The position numbers and the translations under genes were made by a program. A stretch of 64,000 bases of DNA, taken from NCBI GenBank assembly GCA_025617375.2, contig JAMYGW020000013.1, forward strand, positions 310,001 through 374,000. The letters are read 5' to 3'. The notes under the pieces were generated by a model. That model was not told where the DNA came from. It did not search any database and worked only from the letters and a program-made list of their open reading frames with translations. Positions 56,734 through 64,000 of the stretch are shown here, piece after piece (the first letter of the stretch is position 1; every line of letters begins with the position of its first letter). Source of the stretch: Acarospora socialis. Its lineage: Eukaryota > Ascomycota > Lecanoromycetes > Acarosporales > Acarosporaceae.

Positions 56734-57736
56734 ATGGCACCTCAAGAGAGTATACCGGTGGCGGCCAATGTACTCGGGACCATTGGCACAATCCTGTGGT
56801 GCATCCAACTCATTCCTCAGATATGGTACAACTGGAGACGGAAGAAGACGGAAGGCTTGCCGGGGCTGATGATGTTCCTCTGGGCTGCCTGCGCCGTTCC
56901 CTTTGGCGTCTATACCGTTGTGCAAAACTTCAACATCCCCGTGCAGATACAACCTCAGATCTTCTGTGTGCTGTCGTTGGTCAGCTGGACCCAAACCCTG
57001 ATTTACAACGATCTTTGGAAGACTTGGAAGGCCACGCTCTTGGGCGTGGGTGTTGGGATCGTACTAGGTGGCCTTGAGGTTCTGTTGATTCTGACTCTTA
57101 GGGTAGTCCATCCACTTTTTCTTTGAGGATTTTCTGAAAGCTGACCTTGTCAGGGTCCCTACGCCCGCGGAGTGTCTTGGCCCATGATTCTGATCGGCGT
57201 CATAGCGGCAATATTGCTGGCGCTTGGCTTATTGCCCCCGTACTTCGAGATCTGGAAGCGGAGAGGCAGAGTCGTAGGCATCAGTGAGCCGACTCATCTC
57301 GATGTGAGTCGACCGAGAGCTGATCGTTGGTAGACTTCGTGTTTCTGGGCATGGACTGGTTTGGAGCGTTCTTTTCCTTGATGGCTCTTGGTACGTATGC
57401 GAGCACCTTTCAGAGACAATCTCATATTGAGATATTGGTAGTGACCCAGCACACCTTCGATGTGCTCGGCGGGATTCTTTATATCGTAGTGTAAGCCGAA
57501 GTCTTCCATTCTCTTGCAGTTGCCCTTAACATTACGAGCTAATACTATGTAGCATGTTTCTTGAGACCGGCATTTTCCTCTCCCATCTGATATGGCTTTT
57601 CCGGACGCGTAAATTGCGGAAGCAGGCAAAGCTTGCCGGACAGAGCTTTGACGATCTGCCGGAAGCACAGCCATATCAGGTCAAGCGACCTGAAAATGAG
57701 GAGGAAATGAGAGTTCGGCTGGGGGATATTGAATGA
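56734..57736 (+). CDS. PQ-loop repeat membrane protein
   Basis: A seven-helix-type PQ-loop protein, related to lysosomal/vacuolar cystine and basic amino-acid transporters, though the substrate is unknown. It has five exons: 56,734-57,102, 57,154-57,283, 57,334-57,390, 57,442-57,490 and 57,553-57,736, with introns of 51, 50, 51 and 62 bp, giving 262 residues. The first PQ motif is in IQLIPQIWYNWRRKKTEGLP. The second repeat has PPYFEIWKRRGRV in the equivalent place, with PP instead of PQ. FVFLGMDWFGAFFSLMAL and FLETGIFLSHLIW are further membrane segments, followed by a short basic/acidic cytosolic tail with KLRKQAKLAGQSFDDLPEAQPY. The start is the first ATG, just ahead of the first helix. Confidence 0.86.
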
Positions 57737-58750
57737 TAACACGCATAGTTGTCCCTTAGACCACACGTCTTCTCATGCCCCCAAAATTTACGGAGGGCAA
57801 TGAATGGACTTCAACGGAGGTTCAAGGGGTGAAATTAGCGGTCTTAGAATCCTACCCCGTATGCACAAGTGTACTCGAGTACAAGCAAACGAGCTCGTTC
57901 ATGGATCTCGATATTTAGTTTGAACAACGGCCCACAAGTCTCTCTGCGGCCGGGTGATCCCAGCGTCAACAACTGGATTGGGGAATTGACCATAGTCGTC
58001 CGTCCATCAGCTCAGAATGCGACCAATGATACGAAGGTGGTTAGAATAAACACATTTCAACATCTTCGTGGCATCACGTCCAACAACGTCTCGCATTCGC
58101 ACCCAGTCATACCAACTGGTTCAGACCGAAGAAGAGATGGCGATGCTTCTTTTATGTACACGACGAAAGCAGTGATTTCTCACCAATATTCACCGGCGTG
58201 TGGTGGAAAAGGATGTGTCACCAATATTGTGTTTCGCAACATTACTCACTGCCAACCAGTTTATTTGGCTGAGGAATGGGGGCGTGAAACTTTTGATATC
58301 AGTTGACGTTGCTCTCTGCTAGAAAATCGGATGGGCACGCTTAGCGGTCTTCTACAGTTATGGCCCCGTTTCGCGATCCTGGACCATACCTACCTATTCA
58401 GAACATATGCAACCTGCGCGGGCAAACTTGAAGCCAGTAGGAATACACATACCCAGGTAGCTCATGCATACGATATACGGCACTAAGATCTGATATGCCC
58501 GTTTCTGAGTCCTCGTACTCGTACCTTTCATTGAGTGACTGGCGAGTTTATGTCGAAGGCGGAAGGGCGGAATTGCTCCGGCCGTAATTCTGAGCCTCGT
58601 TCTGTTGCCTGAGAGGTGACAGGTTGACTATTGATCATAGTACACCTTGAATATCCAAGCCGGCATGGGAGCCACAATTGATATCTACAAACCTATGCTA
58701 CCTTAGAAACAATCTCGGTTCACAAAGGTTTGAGCCTCCTTTTCCCCACG
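57737..58750. other. Intergenic between PQ-loop and phosphatase genes
   Basis: About 1 kb. The longest frame (57,869-58,306, plus) begins with GTG, has no recognised domain and is not called. The last few hundred bases must contain the phosphatase promoter. Confidence 0.4.
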
Positions 58751-59625
58751 ATGATCGAAACACACTCCCCGCCCTTCGTTCACGTCGAAGGCGTCCACAA
58801 CTTCCGAGATCTGGGTGGTTATCCCATCAGAACTCACACGGACGCCAGGCCACTCAGCGTTCGCCGCAACCTGATCTTTCGCTGTGCCGAACCCTCCAAG
58901 ATCACAGCGGTGGGCGCGCACACCCTTCGATCCCTCGGCATCACCACCCTGTTCGACCTGCGTTCCGGGCCGGAGCTCGAAAAGCAGAAAGCGCGCGCAC
59001 CGGTCGTCCACATCGATGGTATCCAGAGGCAATTCGTACCTGTTTTCGCGGACAAGGACTACTCACCGGAGTCGATTGCGTTGAGGTACAAAGACTACGC
59101 CAGCAGCGGCAAGGAGGGCTTCACAATGGCGTATGCGGAGATTCTCAAGAATGCACCACCGAGTTATCGCCGCGTCCTCATACACATCAGAGACAAGCCG
59201 GAGGAGGCGCGTGTGATCCACTGTACCGCGGGCAAGGACCGGACGGGTGTTCTGGCGGCGTTGATATTAGCGTTGGCTGGAGTAGATGAGCGGACCATTG
59301 CGGAGGAATACGCGTTGACCGAGATTGGCTTGGCACCCTTGCGACCCATCATATTGCAACATCTGATTGACCAGCCGGCATTGGAGGGAAACGTGGAGGG
59401 AGCCATGAACATGGTCAGCGCAAAGTAAGTGACCTATCTCTCACGACGTTGGGTAGATGTGGGTGACCGTGCCGTAGGCCCGCAAATATGTCCGCAACGC
59501 TGAAGATGATCCATGAGACGTACGGCGGAGTAGAGGGGTACATGCGGGACAAATGTGGTCTGGCTACCTCAGACATTGATCGGATACGACAGAATCTAGT
59601 CACCACCGAGAGCCCAATCCACTGA
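58751..59625 (+). CDS. Tyrosine/serine protein phosphatase (Y_phosphatase3 family)
   Basis: A cysteine-based phosphatase of the family with bacterial IphP-type and fungal members (Pfam Y_phosphatase3). It has two exons, 58,751-59,424 and 59,478-59,625, with one 53-bp intron (GTAAGT..GTAG), giving 273 residues. The N-terminal signature is VEGVHNFRDLGGYPI, with IFRCAEPSKIT and TLFDLRSGPELEK next. The catalytic loop HCTAGKDRTGV (near 59,219) fits HCx5R with the extra aspartate and lysine typical of this family. GVDERTIAEEYALTEIGL follows, and the second exon ends the fold with MIHETYGGVEGYM. The start is ATG 58,751. Substrates may be phosphoproteins or phosphoinositides; the sequence does not decide. 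Confidence 0.9.
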
Positions 59626-59849
59626 ACACCACGCATCTACTTTTCGAGTGGCCATAGGGGCCGTTAGCCTGATAGCTTCGTGCAATCGGAAAGATAATTC
59701 AACTAGAAGTGGGTATCAAGCTACAAACACGCGCCCGTTGATGTCTCAGCACAAGGTAACAACGCCGGCTGAAATTGTGCTAGCATCCACCAGGCATGCA
59801 AATAGGGAGGTGCAAATCAACAGTACCATTCTTACACCCCCAGCTTCCG
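59626..59849. other. Intergenic, convergent
   Basis: 224 bp between the ends of the phosphatase and dynein light intermediate chain genes. It holds the two 3' untranslated regions. Confidence 0.5.
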
Positions 59850-61849
59850 CTAGGAAGAGGGCGCTCTTGGACTATTACTGCCTCCTCTCTTCATCAAGCC
59901 TGCAAAGAACGATGCAAGAGCGTCATTCTGGGATTTTCCATCCTGCGGCGCAACGGATTGAGTGTCGCGCTCAACATTCCGGCCAGCCTCACGGTCCTAG
60001 AGACAACATCAGTACAACCCACTGCAGTGTGAGGTTTGTTATGTCAGGTTCACCTTCAAGTTTCGCAGCATGTCATCGGCATCAACTTGAATTCCTCCCA
60101 TATTGAACCGGACCGGGCCGATATGCTCATTAACACGTCCACTGTCTTCAATGACCCTATTACCATCTCGATATCGTGAGCTCCCCTCCGAAGGTAATGG
60201 CCGCCCTGAGTAATCATGTCTACTCTCTTTCCCAGTCTGATCCTGTTCTTCCTCGACCTTGATCGTCTCGATGACCTGCAGCTGTTTACTCAGAAATTTT
60301 TGGGTGTCAAGACATTCAATTTCGATCGGACGACTGTTTCGCTGCTGTAAATTATGCGTCTGCGAGGAAACCGGATCCTTGTTTGAACCGCGAACAGTTT
60401 CTTCGAAGAGAAAAAGCGCACTTTTCTCCCCGTTGCTGTGAGCGTTGCCATCAGCCCATCCCCTCACGTTATCTGTCTCCCTGGTAAACTGCGATTTCTG
60501 TTGCATAGTCGCTTGAGAAGAATGGATATCATTAGACCAACTGATACTCATGCCTTCAACGTCAAAACCCTCTCGCAGAACTTGGATCTTGCCCCACGAG
60601 TCCCAATTCGAAGGTATAAGCACCTTCTGTCGTTCGACGATATTGTGTCTCAGAGGCGGCTGATCGAGCAGGGACTTAATCCCAAGACTCTCATAGATGA
60701 GTGTCTGAAGAAAGTTAGGTGTGGAGGGGCTGGTGTATATAAGAGACGCTCCGTCTGCTCACTACAGAGTAAGCCGACTTTAAAGTAAAGGTTCTCGGCC
60801 GGGGTTCGTACGCTTTAAGAGGACGGTTCTCAATGACTGGAGAACGAAGTCAAAATCCTCCTCCCTCCATCCCATTTCTTTTTCCAGATATTCCATTTTG
60901 TCGGCCTGCCAGTAACAACGTTAGCCAGAGTCACTGGACGCGGAGATCCGCGACCATGATAGGAGCTTCTAGCCGTCTTCGCAGATCAAGCATCAGGACC
61001 CCTTTCTACCTACATTTTGGCATACAACGCATATTGGTAAACCGACGGCCTCATCCCACTCCCCTGCACCAAGAGGTATAGAGACATTGTTCTTGAGTTC
61101 CGCCATCCCGCCATCGCCATCTGTCGCTGTCCGTCCACCTCGCCTCCTCTCTCTCCAATCCGTCATCACCTTCTGCATCACCTCCTGCGCCTCGTCATCC
61201 AGTGATGCCAGCAGTTGCCTTAGGAAGCAAATCCAAGCTCTCAACTCTCGTAGCCATACCCAAGGCCGTGCCCAATCAAGGAGGATTACAACTAAGCATT
61301 CTGCAAGTGTGTTAGATGTGAGCAGTGGTCTGAGCAGGTTTGAAAAGGGTGCGGTTGGTTCGGTGAGAAAGTAAACGGAAAGGCGTGCAAGTGTGTCTGG
61401 TGCGCTTCATTAGTTGCAACCCTGGTACAGACATCAGGGCCTGGTACCTTCCTGGTCGGCGTCAAGAATATCCAGATATGTGTAGCCCAGGGCAAACTGG
61501 TTAGCTATTGGTGCAGTCGTTCTGGAAGCCCGACCCGTTTGTGCGCGTGAGTTACGTGGGTCTATTGCAAGAGACTCGAGGAACTCTCTTTCAGCGTCAG
61601 AAGTTCCTCCTATAGCAAGTGCTAGTCAGACGTCCATATCCCAGAGCTGGAGGATGTCTTCAGAGTGTAAGCACCTAGCACAAGGATATTCCTTTCCGGT
61701 AATCTTTTCCCGCTGGCAACCCCGTCCAACATCGATGTCCATATTTCGTGCTTCGAACCATCATGACTTTTCGGTCGTTTGCTGGTGCCGTAGTCACTAA
61801 TTGTCGCGATATGGCTTGTGCCCGTTGCCCACGTCCTCCGATCCAACAT
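59850..61849 (-). CDS. Dynein light intermediate chain
   Basis: Subunit of cytoplasmic dynein that binds the heavy chain and cargo adaptors. It has six exons: 61,849-61,675, 61,609-61,448, 61,396-61,014, 60,905-60,812, 60,754-60,054 and 59,996-59,850, with introns of 51-108 bp, giving 553 residues. Landmarks in order: SMLDGVASGKRLPERNILVLGGTSDAEREFLESL, ANQFALGYTYLDILDADQE, VVILLDWARPWVWLRELRAWI, IPLGAGEWDEAVGLPICVVCQNADKMEYLEKEMGW, LLKHGASLIYTSPSTPNF, VLIPSNWDSWGKIQVLREGFDVE, and GPVRFNMGGIQVDADDML in the C-terminal part (each quoted only in part here). The GTSDAE stretch stands where a Walker A loop would be but lacks GKS/T, as in other fungal copies. The extreme N-terminus is the least certain. 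Confidence 0.86.
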
Positions 61850-62165
61850 CGGTACTTGCTCCTCACAGGCTATTTGTTGTTCCTTATCGGTGACCCTTGA
61901 CAGTCCGTATGATCTTGTTTATCGCCCTGGCAAAGCTCAGTGTGAGGTTTATGAGAGGAATTGATCCTGTATCTGGGACCATATGCTCGTGGCCGAAGTT
62001 CGTTGCGTCCCCTGCACAGCGCGCTTGTGGTCGGCCAAAACTTCGCTAAAATCGCGGGCTGTATCAAGCATTTTGATCGCCGTTAGGGAATCTTTGTTTA
62101 CCAGTAAACGTTGTTCTTTTAAACGATGTCATTTTCGGAGGTGTAAAAGAGTCCTCCAGAGCGAC
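61850..62165. promoter_or_regulatory. Shared upstream region, dynein chain and IST3 genes
   Basis: 316 bp between two divergent start codons; contains both promoters and leaders. No distinct motif seen. Confidence 0.5.
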
Positions 62166-63040
62166 ATGAACACAATCCGGGAAATTCAAGCGCTCAACAA
62201 GCGCGAGCTTGAAAATGGAGTGTAGGTCGTGCTATGACCACAGCGTCTCGGAGCTGACAATCGGTCTTTAGGTCTACTGAAGCTTCCTGGCACGCAGACT
62301 ACCGGGACACAGCATACATTTACATTGGCGGCTTACCCTTTGATCTTTCGGAAGGCGATATTATTACAATCTTCTCACAGTTTGGCGAACCTGCTCATGT
62401 CAATCTCGTACGAGACAAGGATACTGGCAAGAGCAAAGGGTTCGCTTTCCTGAAATATGAGGATCAACGCAGTACTGACCTGGCGGTTGACAATTTGGGT
62501 GGGGCGAATGTGATGGGAAGAATATTGAAGGTAGATCACACTCGATACAAACGGAAGGATACCGAGGAAATTGTGGACAACGCTATGAACCTTGGTGATT
62601 CTGGAGGCGACGGCGATTCTGACCAAGCTCAAGCGGGGAAAAGAAGGAAGCGAAGACTAAGCGGAGATATGGGAGGCGAGAAAGATGGCAAGTCGACAGT
62701 CACGATGGATAAAGAGCTGGGCATGTTGATGGGGGATTATGACGAGGATGATCCGATGAAGGAGTATCTGGCCCGACGAAATAAGGAGGACATACAAGTT
62801 GAGATCGGAATGCATCGCAAAGAGAGAATTCGGACTCGCGAAAACGGAGAGAGCAGGCACCATCATCGACATCATCGACACCATCATAGGCGTGACAGTG
62901 AGAAGGACGGTGATAGACAAGAGCATCGCCATCGACCCAAATCCCGGGACCGGTCGGAGGATGCAAGCCGAGAAAATATCGGGCGGCGCAGACACGAACA
63001 AGATCGCAATCGATCCTCCTCGAGACGCCGAAGAGGATGA
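62166..63040 (+). CDS. IST3: U2 snRNP/RES-complex RNA-binding protein IST3 (RBMX2-like)
   Basis: Spliceosomal protein of the retention and splicing (RES) complex with Bud13 and Pml1. It has two exons, 62,166-62,221 and 62,272-63,040, with one 50-bp intron, giving 274 residues. The start MNTIREIQALNKRELENGV and the following SWHADYRDTAYIYIGGL are characteristic of the family. One RRM spans about residues 30-110, with RNP2 YIYIGGL and RNP1 KSKGFAFLKY. The HTRYKRK stretch and a basic RKRRLS segment follow, then an acidic stretch (GDYDEDDPMKEYLARR). The C-terminus is a low-complexity HHHRHHRHHHRRD and SRRRR tail, a common feature of splicing factors. The gene is divergent from the dynein chain gene. 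Confidence 0.92.
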
Positions 63041-64000
63041 ATAGAACTTAGTTCCTGGGTAAGGGATATGCTGAAGGCTATCTGCCTAATCCTGCTATCT
63101 CGTGCCCAGAGAGTTGATTCGACGCGTAACGGTACGAGGTACTTGTCTGCAAATAAAACTTACAAGCTCACGGGCGGCCAGCCGATCGAGTCGCTCTTGA
63201 GTTGCTATAGTCTCTGAGACGGAGCTTTAGTAACTAAGGTGGCAGGCTCGTTATCTCCCTTCCGCCAACTCCCAAGCCTGAGCCTCTTCAGAGCAATAGA
63301 CCCGGGCTTAGCAAATTTCTCGATTTTGGGCTATTACTAGGATAGAATATCCTCACGGGCGCTTTAACTCCAACGTCCCACAATAACGGAGCACATTGAG
63401 ACAGCTGGCGATAAGCTGAGAGCTTCACCGTAACTGCAACAGGCGTGTGACTGTCGAGAAGTCAGATAAAGGGCTCCCACGTGCCTGCAAGGTTTTTTAA
63501 AAAAACAGCAAGTACGGTCCAGCTCGCTAAATATTCCAAGTACCAGCCTTCGCAGAGAATCGATAGCATGTCACTTATACCGAATGTGACAAGAGGCAAT
63601 GCTCGTGAATGAAGCGGGAACTGATTCCTTAAACACCCAGTCAGCAGGACACAATTCGGTTGACTTTATCGTGCTATAGCGGTCAGAATTGAGGGGCTGT
63701 ATGACGGTTTAGCCAAGACCAAATATATAGGGCAAAGTGGGCACCTCAGAGGATATATCTTATCCACCGCAGAGTATACTCATATCCGATCCTGAATATC
63801 ACAAATGCCTTGAAGATCACTACTGCTTCTAGACAATCCGCGATGAGAAGAAGTTACCACATTCATGACTGAGGCTAGACTTGAGCCCGTTCCAAGCATA
63901 TTCTGCGCTTGACCCGGACTCCCTATGGCACATGCGAATAGCATATCGCCTAGGGTGTCCACTTCCCGCCAACCTTTCCCTAGCAGGATAACGCCAGATA
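63041..64000. other. Intergenic to window end
   Basis: About 960 bp with normal composition. It begins with the IST3 3' untranslated region. No gene, tRNA or repeat is recognised; the minus frame at 63,780-63,962 is not convincing. Confidence 0.4.

Noticed and set aside
57869-58306. 145-codon plus-strand frame between the PQ-loop and phosphatase genes
   Set aside because: It starts with GTG, has no recognisable domain and unusual composition; no splice partner was found.
58678-59289. 203-codon plus-strand frame
   Set aside because: It is an out-of-frame shadow of the phosphatase, which carries the HCTAGKDRTG loop in the neighbouring frame.
62657-63001. 114-codon minus-strand frame rich in Met, Ser and Leu
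   Set aside because: Antisense shadow of the Arg/His-rich tail of IST3.

Overview
The window looks like nuclear DNA of a filamentous ascomycete (Pezizomycotina). It splits sharply into two compartments. Bases 1 to about 43,200 are very AT-rich, almost free of CpG, GG and CC, and hold only decayed mobile elements. Bases about 43,300 to 64,000 have ordinary base composition and carry compact host genes whose introns are mostly 49 to 80 bp with GT..AG ends. I placed exons by eye from frame, splice sites and family motifs, and checked that each model's exon lengths sum to a multiple of three.

Repeat compartment. It contains two copies of a 595-bp TIR element in inverted orientation (1-539 and 3256-3850). 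Gypsy relics lie at 540-5430 and 33,231-35,010, and an LTR-element gag relic at 10,431-11,930. Two Copia relics lie on the minus strand (about 11,938-23,616 and 26,320-31,563). A hAT transposase relic is split between 21,316-21,596 and 24,086-24,900. LINE fragments with RNase H (I/Tad-like) occur in both orientations. There are eight copies of two tRNA-derived SINE families, a whole-looking 494-bp TRIM element (31,856-32,349), and two copies of a small cysteine-containing ORF inside LTR-like repeats. The damage is RIP-like, but it appears to hit C before C or G, while CpA and CpT survive. Trp codons in the LINE therefore read TGA. Several SINEs have target-site duplications that do not match each other, and one is a chimera of the two families, which points to recombination between SINE copies.

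Gene compartment, in order: a broken FSH-type serine hydrolase gene at the border (+); NAD(P)HX epimerase (-) head to head with mitochondrial ribosomal protein S16 (+); a vacuolar-type amino-acid transporter (-) head to head with the dynactin p24 subunit RO10 (+); a small unknown two-exon gene (-); the osmosensor SHO1 (+); a gene-poor stretch of about 3.8 kb with a tRNA-like relic; a PQ-loop membrane protein (+); a tyrosine phosphatase with a HCTAGKDRTG loop (+); and the dynein light intermediate chain (-) head to head with the spliceosomal RNA-binding protein IST3 (+). Two parts of the dynein/dynactin motor lie about 10 kb apart. No secondary-metabolite cluster, CRISPR array or bacterial-type operon is present.
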